Part shown: in pieces, positions 8,900-16,702 of the stretch | How the letters are laid out: the number at the start of each line of letters is the position of its first letter | Numbering within the stretch: the stretch's first letter is position 1 | Assembly (NCBI GenBank): GCA_021787395.1 | Contig: JAJYLZ010000004.1 | Span: 1 to 64,000, forward strand | Direction: 5' to 3' | Source: Chloroflexota bacterium | Lineage (GTDB): Bacteria > Chloroflexota > Limnocylindria > Limnocylindrales > CSP1-4 | Length of the DNA stretch: 64,000 nucleotides | Notes under the pieces: model-generated | Databases searched by the model: none | Told to the model about the DNA's origin: nothing | What the model saw: only the letters and a program-made list of their open reading frames with translations | Program-made: the position numbers and the translations under genes

Positions 8900-10508
8900 C
8901 GGGCGCTTCAGCCATCTCGGAAGTCGCGGGGGCACCGTCGGTGTCCCCGCGACTCGCTCCGCCCAGCCGCTCCCACCACATCGGGTGCGGCACCACGAGC
9001 CCCCTCTTGATCCGCCGGCAGTACTGCTCGGAGAGCCCAGTCGCCTCGACCAGCTCTCGCACCGGCACGCCCGTGAGCCGCGGCAGGACGTCCCGCCCGA
9101 ACGCGCCAGGGTCGGACGGCCAAGCGTGCCCCCGCTGCCACTCACGCGCCTCGGCGACGCGGCCCGACGCCGCCTCCCGCAGCCGCCCCCGCCCTGCCTC
9201 GGTGAGCTCCGGCGCGGCCCCCGGCCCGTGGCGCGCCGACAGGACCCGCGTCCCGGCCGCCACGAACGCTTCGAGCCCGCGCGCCCGGGCCGCCTCCTCG
9301 CAGGCGTCGGAGCAGGTCGACCGTCTGCCCAAGGTCGGCGACCCGCACTCCGCGCACGACCGGCCCGCCTCGGGTTGCGTGTGGCGCCGCGGTCGTGACG
9401 ACGCCCCCCGCCCCGCGCTTCGGTTCCGCCCGGACAGCGGCGTCGCGAGCTTGCCCGGCGCCTCTCCCGATCCCCCGAGCATCGCGCCGACGTCCTCGGC
9501 CACCGCCCCGACCGCCGGCCTCCACGCCTGCGCCGCCTCGGCGAGCTCGCGCGCCAGCCGCGTCGTGACGCGGCACACTCCCTGCCGGGTCTCGTGGAAG
9601 TCGGACAGGGCGAACCGGCGGGACGCGAGCAGCCGCAGGACGTAGCGGTCGACCAGCGGCCGGACCGGCTCCATCAGGTCGTCGGCGAGCGAATCGCGGT
9701 TGGGCTGATCGGCGTGGAGGACCCCGAGCCCCGGGTCGAGCCCGACCGCCCTCGCGGCGATGGCCGACTCCGCCTCGACGATGGAGTACAGGTAGTTGAG
9801 GATCGCGTTGGCGGGGCTGACGGCGAGCCGCGGTCCGCCGGTGATCACCGAGGACCGCGAGGTGAACGTGCGCCAGTGGGCCGGCGCCATCGCCTCGTCC
9901 CGCCGCGCGAACATGACCTCGATCCCCGACCACGCGCCCCAGTACGCCGCGGCCGCGCGGGCCTCGGCGAGGCGCAGCCCGCCGACGGCGTCGGCCGCCT
10001 CGAGCATCCCCTCGGCCGCCGATATCTCGATTCCTGCGGCGTCGGCGCCCGGGATATTCATTTCTTTCTTCTCGAGCGCGAGGCACTCGCGCTGCCGGCG
10101 CAGCTTCTCGCGGAGCAGGCGGCGCGTGATCTCCACTCCGATTTGTCTGTCTGCCGCCAGCGCCTGCGCGCGGATCAGGGCCGGGCGGTTCGTGCCTCTC
10201 GGGCCGAACGCGGCCACGACGCGGGAGTCCTCGTCGATCTGGGAGTATCCCGCGCCCACGTCGGCGAGCCACCGGATGGCGTCGAGGGATATGGCGCCGG
10301 TGTGCCCGATGACCACGAGCCGCTCGAGACCCGACACCGAGCGGTGGACGATCCCGTTCCGCCGCGACCTGCCGACGCCGTCGGATATCCGGAGATACCC
10401 GCGCCACACGCGAATGTCCACGCCATACCCGGAGATCACCAACACGCCATTTCGCGGCCGGATCTCGGGTAGCCATGAATTCGGGGAATCGATAGCCTGA
10501 GGGCGCAT
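8880..10508 (-). CDS. cas1: Cas1-family integrase (casposase) with zinc finger and HTH tail
   Basis: A 542-aa protein. Residues ~20-300 are a Cas1 fold: N-terminal beta domain (GVLVISGYGVDIRVWRGYL), then the helical catalytic domain with candidate metal ligands E182 (LAEARAAAAYW), H265 (GVLHAD) and E280 (DDLMEPVRP), and the typical NAILNYLYSIVEAE helix. Beyond normal Cas1 length lies a 240-aa extension with a CxxC-x10-CxxxC zinc finger (C385-C403) and an HTH (VRELVEATGLSEQYCRRIKRG, ~483-503). Such HTH extensions mark casposon integrases rather than CRISPR Cas1. Start ATG 10508 has a strong GGAGGTGA site. All catalytic residues are kept, so it is probably active. Confidence 0.92.
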   Translation of the reverse strand: MRPQAIDSPNSWLPEIRPRNGVLVISGYGVDIRVWRGYLRISDGVGRSRRNGIVHRSVSGLERLVVIGHTGAISLDAIRWLADVGAGYSQIDEDSRVVAAFGPRGTNRPALIRAQALAADRQIGVEITRRLLREKLRRQRECLALEKKEMNIPGADAAGIEISAAEGMLEAADAVGGLRLAEARAAAAYWGAWSGIEVMFARRDEAMAPAHWRTFTSRSSVITGGPRLAVSPANAILNYLYSIVEAESAIAARAVGLDPGLGVLHADQPNRDSLADDLMEPVRPLVDRYVLRLLASRRFALSDFHETRQGVCRVTTRLARELAEAAQAWRPAVGAVAEDVGAMLGGSGEAPGKLATPLSGRNRSAGRGASSRPRRHTQPEAGRSCAECGSPTLGRRSTCSDACEEAARARGLEAFVAAGTRVLSARHGPGAAPELTEAGRGRLREAASGRVAEAREWQRGHAWPSDPGAFGRDVLPRLTGVPVRELVEATGLSEQYCRRIKRGLVVPHPMWWERLGGASRGDTDGAPATSEMAEAPVTGRRR

Positions 10509-10582
10509 GCGGACTTCACCTCCGTGTGCCGCGCCCCCGGGCTGTTAGCGCAGCCGCGGGGGCCCTCTATTCGTGGCTCCAA

Positions 10583-11422
10583 TTATCCCATTCCCGCCTC
10601 GCGGGCGCCTCGCTCGCTGTCCTGCTCCACGAGCAGGAGGCCGACGATGAGGAGCAGATCCCGGCATGCGTTTGCGGCCAGGTCCTGGAATGTGGGGGCC
10701 GGGAAGAGGTGGCCGAGGTCGGGATCGCGAGCGAGCCGCGGCTGGTCCTGCGCGTAGACCTCGCGGGACCAGCGGTACCGCCGGCGCGCCTCCTCCAGGA
10801 CGGCGGTCGAGACGTCGGGGAGGGAGTCCAGGCCCCGGTCGAGCGCCATGACGCCATCGACGTAGATGTCGCCCGAGAGCGGCGCCCCGTCCGGGCCGCG
10901 CGCCGCTCCGCTCGGCGGATCGATGGCCGCTCGGGCGAACCGCCGGAGGAGGTCCTCGTCGATCGGAGACCCGGCCTGGATGTCCGCGATGAGCTCGCGG
11001 AAGCGCATCTTGTGTGCACGACTCGCGCTGTCCTCGCCGAGCCGGCCCAACGCGTCGCGAGCAACCAGCTCGGCCCGGGCCAGGCTGCTCGCGCGGGCTG
11101 ATCGCCCCCACGTCGTGAGGGCTCGGCGGACCTGGCGGACCGGCGCGTACGCGTCGCCCCAGAGCAGCCAGAGGCTGACCGGGACGTTGCAGAGGGCGGG
11201 GACCGAGGCGCCCTCGTCCCGGCGGTGGCCCAGGAGCACCAGGAGGAGGTCCTTCTGGTTCTCGTCCCAGACCGCCGTCGTGCCCCGGCCGCGCCCGAGA
11301 CCGCGCTTGCGCGGCCGGTCGAGCAGGCCGAGGTCCACCCAGTCCCGGATGAGCCGGGCCGAGGCGGGCAGCGCCTGGGCTCGGGCGATGCCGACGAGCT
11401 GCTCGGCCGTGAACTCCGCCAC
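10583..11422 (-). CDS. MerR-like HTH protein upstream of cas1
   Basis: A 279-aa protein starting at GTG 11422. Residues ~5-60 (AEQLVGIARAQALPASARLI followed by RDWVDLGLLDRP) have the helix-turn-helix-plus-wing pattern of MerR-type DNA-binding domains, including the basic wing (RKRGLGRGRG). The remainder is helical and contains a RRYRWSREVY segment but no known sensor domain. It ends 75 bp before cas1 on the same strand, so it is likely co-expressed. It is divergent from the 11530-15650 operon, with paired direct repeats between them. Candidate regulator of the element or accessory terminus-binding protein; the role is inferred. Confidence 0.65.
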   Translation of the reverse strand: MAEFTAEQLVGIARAQALPASARLIRDWVDLGLLDRPRKRGLGRGRGTTAVWDENQKDLLLVLLGHRRDEGASVPALCNVPVSLWLLWGDAYAPVRQVRRALTTWGRSARASSLARAELVARDALGRLGEDSASRAHKMRFRELIADIQAGSPIDEDLLRRFARAAIDPPSGAARGPDGAPLSGDIYVDGVMALDRGLDSLPDVSTAVLEEARRRYRWSREVYAQDQPRLARDPDLGHLFPAPTFQDLAANACRDLLLIVGLLLVEQDSERGAREAGMG

Positions 11423-11440
11423 CCTGCTGACCTCGGATTA

Positions 11441-11487
11441 CATCCGCCACCGGAATCGGCCCGCCCGAACATACATCCGCCACCGCG
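11441..11487. promoter_or_regulatory. Paired direct repeats in the divergent casposon promoter region
   Basis: TACATCCGCCACCG occurs at 11441-11454 and 11474-11487, 33 bp apart (about three helical turns), followed by related bases (GAATC/CGATC). They lie between the divergent starts at 11422 and 11530, a natural place for operators of the MerR-like protein. Confidence 0.55.
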
Positions 11488-11529
11488 ATCCGGGTGATCC
11501 GCGAGCCCCGCGGCGCGACGCTGTGCGAC

Positions 11530-11997
11530 ATGAGCAAGCACCGACCCCACAAGCCGCACCACGACCTCGCAGCCATCCAGCGGGCCCTCGACGCCCTCGC
11601 CCTGAGCCGCCGCGAGCAGGTATCGCTGACAGAGGCCAGCCGCCTGACGAGGACGACGCCGCGGACGGTGCTGCGCTATGCCGGGTCGGGCTACCGACGC
11701 GAGGGCCGCCGCTACATCCCCCGCGACTTCGACCGGATCCCGCGCGAGCTGACGGTCCTCACGGAGAGCGGGCCACGCGGCGTGGTCGCCCGCGACTCGC
11801 GCACCGCGAGCGCGATCGCGAGGCACGCCAGCGCGGTCGGCCACTACCTCGAGACCGGCGACACGAGCCGGCTCGACGCCCTCGGCCGGACCACGTTCCT
11901 CGTCAACGGCCGGCCGGTCCGCCTGCCGACCGACCCCGACGTCATCGACCGGCTCGCCGAGGGCGGCGAGCTCCACTACGAGCTGTACCGGGTCTAG
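11530..11997 (+). CDS. Small HTH-containing casposon protein (hypothetical)
   Basis: A 155-aa protein starting at ATG 11530. The region ~15-55 (SRREQVSLTEASRLTRTTPR followed by TVLRYAGSGYRR) has the spacing of a helix-turn-helix. The rest (TASAIARHASAVGHYLETGD, GRPVRLPTDPDVIDRL) is unfamiliar. First gene of a tightly packed plus-strand operon leading through the zinc-finger, HNH and polymerase genes. Small HTH proteins are common in casposons, so a regulatory or replication-initiation role is plausible but unproven. Confidence 0.6.
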   Translation: MSKHRPHKPHHDLAAIQRALDALALSRREQVSLTEASRLTRTTPRTVLRYAGSGYRREGRRYIPRDFDRIPRELTVLTESGPRGVVARDSRTASAIARHASAVGHYLETGDTSRLDALGRTTFLVNGRPVRLPTDPDVIDRLAEGGELHYELYRV

Positions 11998-12019
11998 CCG
12001 GCCCGGGGAGGACCACGAC

Positions 12020-12223
12020 ATGGACGAGATCGAACTGCCCGCCTTCGCCCAGCTCGACGACGGGGCGTGGCTGTGCGTCGACTGCGGCGAGCCGGCCGAG
12101 CCCGTCTACGACGCCGACGAGTGCGAGGTGTGCGGCGACCGGCGGGGCTGCGGCTGCGAGCACACCCTGCGCGCCATCGTCTGCCACTCCTGCGGCCTCT
12201 TCGTCGTGGCGGCCGAGCCGTGA
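12020..12223 (+). CDS. 67-aa zinc-finger protein, casposon operon
   Basis: A short acidic protein with several CxxC pairs (CVDCGEP, CEVCGDRRGCGC, CHSCG), enough for two zinc-binding sites. No family assigned. A GGGGAGGA ribosome-binding site precedes ATG 12020. Its TGA overlaps the GTG start of the HNH gene (GTGA at 12220-12223), indicating translational coupling. Confidence 0.65.
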   Translation: MDEIELPAFAQLDDGAWLCVDCGEPAEPVYDADECEVCGDRRGCGCEHTLRAIVCHSCGLFVVAAEP

Positions 12224-12672
12224 GCAGCGATGCCGAGTTACGGGCGGAGGCCCGGGCGGCCAGGCGATCGCGGCGGCTGCCGCCCGGCGCCAGCTGCTCC
12301 GTCTGCGGCGCACACGACCCCGCCGTCCTGAGCGTGAAGCCCGGCGGCGCGGTCCGCTGCTACGAGCACCGGGACGGCGACACCCCTCGGGTCGAGGCCG
12401 ACCACATCGCCGGCCGGGCGAACCTGCCGGGCCTGACGGTCGACCTCCACGCCAACGCCCACCGGCGGGTGACCGACCTCCGGCGGCAGCTTGGCCTCGA
12501 CGAGCTGCCGCCCGCCGACGGCGACCCGCTGCTGGTCCTCGCCCACTTCGCCGGCGGCCTCGCGGCGGTCCTCGCCCTCCTGGCGGAGTCGCTCGCCGCC
12601 CTGGCCGAGTGGGTCGCGGCGCGGCTGGGCCCCCGGTGGTGGGAGCAGGCGCCGGCCCTCCCCCTGGCATGA
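12220..12672 (+). CDS. HNH endonuclease, casposon operon
   Basis: A 150-aa protein started at GTG 12220, overlapping the previous stop. The N-terminal half has a zinc knuckle (CSVCGAHD...CYEH), followed by VEADHIAGRANLPGLTVDLH and ANAHRRVTDLRRQ. This gives the DH...N...H pattern of HNH nucleases with a structural zinc. The C-terminal ~45 residues are Ala/Leu-rich. HNH nucleases recur in casposons; the target is unknown. It overlaps the polymerase gene by ATGA at 12669. Confidence 0.8.
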   Translation: MSSDAELRAEARAARRSRRLPPGASCSVCGAHDPAVLSVKPGGAVRCYEHRDGDTPRVEADHIAGRANLPGLTVDLHANAHRRVTDLRRQLGLDELPPADGDPLLVLAHFAGGLAAVLALLAESLAALAEWVAARLGPRWWEQAPALPLA

Positions 12673-15650
12673 CCCGGAACGGGGCGGGGCCGGACGCGCA
12701 GCGCCTGCCGATCGCGGTCCGCGCGTACGCCCCGCCGGTCAAGAAGCCGCGGCCCAGGCGGCGGCGGCCCGAGCCGAGCCTCGTGCTGGTCCTCGACACG
12801 GAGACCCGGACCGACGCGGCCCAGGACCTGCTCTTCGCGAGCTACCGCGTCTACCGCCGCGGCCGGCTCGTCCAGGAGGGGCTGGTGGCCGGCGACGGCC
12901 TGACTGCCGACGAGCGCTCGGTCCTCGACTCCTACGCCCCCGGGCACGCCGCCGACAACGGCGGGGTGCTCCGCCTGCGCTCCCGCCGGGAGTTCCTCGA
13001 GGAGGTCCTCTGGCGCGTCGGGTACGTCGGGCAGGCGCGGATCGTCGGCTTCAACCTGCCCTTCGACCTGAGCCGCCTCGCGGTCGGCGCCCGGACCGCC
13101 CGCAACGGCGGCTTCAGCCTCCGGCTGTTCGACCGGGTGGCAGAGGACGGGGCGCTCCACCCGCACCCATGGCGCCCCGAGCTCACGGTCAAGTCGGACG
13201 GCTCGAAGCGCGCGTTCATCGCCTTCACGACGCCCGGCAGGCTCGACGAGGGCAACAGGGACCGGGGGCGTCCCTACCGCGGACGCTTCGTCGACCTCCA
13301 CACCCTCGCCTACGCGCTGACCGACCGCTCCTCCCTGACGCTGGACGGCGCAGCGGCGGCGTTCGGCGTCTCGCAGCGCAAGGCCGAGGCCGGCGAGCAC
13401 GGCGTCCTGACGCCCGCCTACATCGACTACAACCGCCAGGACGTCCGCACGACGCACGCCCTCTACCTCTCCCTCACGGCGGAGTGGGCGCGGCACGCGG
13501 TCGACCTCGACCCCGAGCAGGGCTTCTCGCCGGCCGCGCTCGCCAAGTCGTACCTGCGCGCGGCCGGCGTCGGGCCGCCGCTGGCGCACCGCGGGGCGGT
13601 CTCCGACGAGGACCTCGGCCACGCGATGGCCGCCTACTTCGGCGGGCGGGCGGAGGTCCGCATCCGCCGCACGCCCGTCCCGGTGCGCTACGTCGACTTC
13701 ACCTCGATGTACCCGACCGTGTTCAGCCTCGTCGGGCTGTGGCGTCACGTGGTCGCCGACGGGTTCGGGGCGGCAGACGCGACCGGGGACGCCCGCGCCC
13801 TCCTCGAGCGGATCGATCGCGATTCGCTCCTCGACCCGGCGGCCTGGCGGGAGCTCGCCGGCGTCTTCTGCCGCGTCCGCCCCGACGGCGACCTGCTCCC
13901 CCTCCGTGCCCCCTACGGCGGCGGCGCGGCGGCGGCCCTCACCATCGGGCTCAACCGCGTCTCGGGCGAGGTGGGCATCTGGTATCCGCTCGCCGACCTC
14001 GTGGCGGCGAAGCTGCTGTCGGGGCGGCGCCCCGACGTCCTCGAGGCGGTGCGCATCGCGCCGGCCGGTACGGCCGCCGGCCTGCGGCCGGTCTCCCTGC
14101 GGGGCGACCTCGACGTGGACCCGGCCGACGACGACCTGTTCCGGCTTGCGATCGAGGAGCGGCAGCGGGTCCGCCGGGACCCGTCCCGGGACGCGGCGGA
14201 GCGCGACAGGCTGGAGCGGTTCCTCAAGACGTTCGCCAACGGCGGCGCGTACGGCGTGTTCGCCGAGTACCACCGGCTCGAGCCGGTCGCCGGCGGCGTC
14301 CCGGTCGACGCCTTCGGGCTGTTCCCCTTGCGCGCCCGGGTCGTCACCCCCGAGGAGCCGGGCGAGTTCTGCTGGCCCCCTCTCGCCGCGACCGTCACCG
14401 CCGCCGCCCGCCTGCTGCTCGCCCTCCTCCAGGCCGAGGTGGAGGCCGCGGGCGGCTGCTACGCGGCCTGCGACACCGACTCGCTGCTGATCGTGTCCTC
14501 CCGCGAGGGCGGTCTGGTCCCGTGCCCGGGCGGTCCGCACCGCATGCCCGACGGGCGGGAGGCGGTGCTGGCCCTCAGCTGGGCGCTGGTGGAGGAGATC
14601 ACCGCAAGGATCGGCCGCCTGAACCCGTACGACCGCTCGGCCGTCCCGTCCCTGCTCAAGCTCGAGGATGAGAACCTCGATCCCGAGACCGGCGGGCCGG
14701 TCGAGCTGCGGGCCGTGGCGGTCAGCGCCAAGCGCTACGCGCTCTACACCGTCGGCCCGGACGGCCCGGTGATCCGCAAGGCGTCGACCCACGGCCTCGG
14801 CCTGTACCGGCGCCCGGCCCCCGACCCGCCCGGCTGGGACCGGCCGTGGCCGCACTGGGTCGAGGTGGTGTGGGACCGCATCGTCCGCGAGGCGGAGGAT
14901 CTGCCCCTGCCCCCGGAGCCCACCTGGTTCGCCTACCCGGCGGTCAGCCAGCTCGCGGTCAGCAGCCCGCACGTCCTCGCGCCCTTCCGCACGGTCAACG
15001 CCGGACGGCCGTACGCGGCGCAGGTCAAGCCGTTCAACTTCCTGCTCGTCGGGCACGCGGACCCGCTCGCCACGCTGCCCGACGGCGTCGACCCGGGCGT
15101 GGTCCCGGTGGCTCCGTACTCGACCGACGCCGCGCGCCTCCTCGAGCAGCCGTGGCGGTCGCGCGCGACCGGCGAGTCCCTCAATGTCACCACCGCCGAG
15201 GGCGGCGCCGCGGGCGCCGTCCGGCTCAGGACGTACGGCGACGTCGTCCGCGACTACCGCCTCCACCCCGAGGCGAAGAGCGGGGACCCGCGAGGCGGGC
15301 CCGGCCACCGGGGCTCGACGGGCCTGCTGCCCAGGCTCGACGTTGTCGTGGCCGGCCTTCCGGTCCACATCGGCAAGGAGAGCAACCGCCTCGAGGAGGT
15401 CGAGGGCGGCGTGATCACCGACCCGGGCGACGTCTACGTCACCTACCGCGACGGGCGGGCGGAGTGGGAGCAGGTCGTGCCGGCCCTGCGCGCGCTCCGG
15501 GACGAGCGCGGGTGGCGGTACCTCGCCAATGCGTCTGGGCTGTCGGAGCGGGCGATGCGGTACGCGCTGAACAGCGGGCGGGTGCCGCGGAGGGAGGCGC
15601 GGGACCGGCTCACTCGGCTGGCTTCGGCGGAGCCGAGGCGCCGCCGGTGA
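12669..15650 (+). CDS. Family B DNA polymerase with 3'-5' exonuclease
   Basis: A 993-aa polymerase. Exonuclease motifs: LVLDTETR (DxE, ~42), GFNLPFDLSR (~127), YIDYNRQDV (~250). Polymerase motifs: A, VDFTSMYPTVF (~342); B, KTFANGGAYG (~519); C, CDTDSLL (~601, with both catalytic aspartates). All catalytic residues are present. The C-terminal ~380 residues are unusual for PolB and end in an HTH-like segment (YLANASGLSERAMRYALNSG, ~950-970). The start ATG 12669 overlaps the HNH stop. PolB together with a Cas1 integrase is the defining casposon pair; it would copy the element during transposition. The 3' end overlaps the convergent gene 15610-16596 by 41 bp. Confidence 0.93.
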   Translation: MTRNGAGPDAQRLPIAVRAYAPPVKKPRPRRRRPEPSLVLVLDTETRTDAAQDLLFASYRVYRRGRLVQEGLVAGDGLTADERSVLDSYAPGHAADNGGVLRLRSRREFLEEVLWRVGYVGQARIVGFNLPFDLSRLAVGARTARNGGFSLRLFDRVAEDGALHPHPWRPELTVKSDGSKRAFIAFTTPGRLDEGNRDRGRPYRGRFVDLHTLAYALTDRSSLTLDGAAAAFGVSQRKAEAGEHGVLTPAYIDYNRQDVRTTHALYLSLTAEWARHAVDLDPEQGFSPAALAKSYLRAAGVGPPLAHRGAVSDEDLGHAMAAYFGGRAEVRIRRTPVPVRYVDFTSMYPTVFSLVGLWRHVVADGFGAADATGDARALLERIDRDSLLDPAAWRELAGVFCRVRPDGDLLPLRAPYGGGAAAALTIGLNRVSGEVGIWYPLADLVAAKLLSGRRPDVLEAVRIAPAGTAAGLRPVSLRGDLDVDPADDDLFRLAIEERQRVRRDPSRDAAERDRLERFLKTFANGGAYGVFAEYHRLEPVAGGVPVDAFGLFPLRARVVTPEEPGEFCWPPLAATVTAAARLLLALLQAEVEAAGGCYAACDTDSLLIVSSREGGLVPCPGGPHRMPDGREAVLALSWALVEEITARIGRLNPYDRSAVPSLLKLEDENLDPETGGPVELRAVAVSAKRYALYTVGPDGPVIRKASTHGLGLYRRPAPDPPGWDRPWPHWVEVVWDRIVREAEDLPLPPEPTWFAYPAVSQLAVSSPHVLAPFRTVNAGRPYAAQVKPFNFLLVGHADPLATLPDGVDPGVVPVAPYSTDAARLLEQPWRSRATGESLNVTTAEGGAAGAVRLRTYGDVVRDYRLHPEAKSGDPRGGPGHRGSTGLLPRLDVVVAGLPVHIGKESNRLEEVEGGVITDPGDVYVTYRDGRAEWEQVVPALRALRDERGWRYLANASGLSERAMRYALNSGRVPRREARDRLTRLASAEPRRRR

Positions 15651-16596
15651 GGGTCTGGTAGCGCGCCGCGAACACGTCCTCCTGAGTCCCCTCGATCAGG
15701 CCGCCAAGTTGCCACATGCGGAAGGCCGTCTCCGCCACGACGCCGAGGGCCCACCTCGCCTCCGCCACGGACGGCGGGGCGCCCCGGTAGATCGCGTCGT
15801 TGCCCGCCATATACCGCACGTGGGTGCCGATCACTCGCCGGAGCCTCCCGTACGACGCCGGCGCCATCCCGAGCGCGAGCGCAAGGACCCAGCCCTCGAT
15901 TGCGTCCACCGACTTGTAGATCTCGTCGACAGCCCGTCGCGCGTTCCCGAGGTCGCGCAGGTCGAACGCGCCCGCGTGCCGCCGGTCGGTCCGCATCGGC
16001 GGCTCGAGGCGCAGGACAATCGCCGTGAAGGCGCGTGCCGCCTCGTCCGCGGCGGTAGCCGGATCGTCGGCTGCGACCGCGGCCTCGCCTGCGAGCAGGT
16101 GGTCGGCTAGGTCGGGTGCGTCAAGAAGGCTCGCGATCGCCGCAGCCGCCCCTCCTCCAGGCGGAAGCACGCCGAAGCCGGACCCGACCACCGGCAACAG
16201 CTCGAGCGCCCGACGCGCGCAGTCAGCGCCGAGCGCGGCGTCAGCCGGGGTCGCAGTCCCGCCGTGGTGGACGACCGTGTTCCGCCGCGCGTGGGATGCG
16301 CGGAGGTCGCTGAGCAGCGCCGCCGGGATCGGATGACCGGCGGTGGCGGCCGCGTCCACGGCTCGCGTGACCAAGTCCTCGAACCTCGGCTCGCGAGGCA
16401 GGGGCTTTGGCGACCAGGCGCCGAGGATGGCGAGCAGGGTCTCGCAGGCGCTGTCGGCCGCGATCAGGGCCGTCGAGCAGCTCGCGTCGTCGCCCCGCCG
16501 GGCGACCTCCTCGGCCGCATGCAGCAACCCGATGGCCGTGAGCCACCGGCGGAGCAGCGCGGCGTCCGGCCTTGGAGCGGGGTGCTCTGCCACCAT
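15610..16596 (-). CDS. HEPN-motif protein at the edge of the restriction island
   Basis: A 328-aa, all-helical protein. A HEPN-type catalytic motif RNxxxH occurs as RNTVVH at residues 105-110, in the context SHARRNTVVHHGG, after two long helices, which fits HEPN ribonucleases and nucleotidyltransferase partners. A second helical domain follows (LRDLGNARRAVDEIYKSVDA). ATG 16596 starts the conserved part (the open frame upstream is low-complexity). It converges on the polymerase gene and is divergent from the hsdR-like gene, so it could be the island's own RNase or abortive-infection module. No antitoxin-like partner is adjacent. Confidence 0.6.
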   Translation of the reverse strand: MVAEHPAPRPDAALLRRWLTAIGLLHAAEEVARRGDDASCSTALIAADSACETLLAILGAWSPKPLPREPRFEDLVTRAVDAAATAGHPIPAALLSDLRASHARRNTVVHHGGTATPADAALGADCARRALELLPVVGSGFGVLPPGGGAAAAIASLLDAPDLADHLLAGEAAVAADDPATAADEAARAFTAIVLRLEPPMRTDRRHAGAFDLRDLGNARRAVDEIYKSVDAIEGWVLALALGMAPASYGRLRRVIGTHVRYMAGNDAIYRGAPPSVAEARWALGVVAETAFRMWQLGGLIEGTQEDVFAARYQTLTGGASAPPKPAE

Positions 16597-16702
16597 CGGA
16601 GTCTTGCACCCGCGGCCGGTCGGCGGCAACAGGGGTGGGCACACGGGGCGGGCGGCGGCGCGCTCCCGCCGACTAGACTGAGCGGATGGGGGAGTGCCCA
16701 TC

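Noticed and set aside
8880-10508. CRISPR adaptation gene cas1
   Set aside because: No cas2, no effector genes and no repeat array are present. The C-terminal zinc finger/HTH and the neighbouring polymerase fit a casposon integrase.
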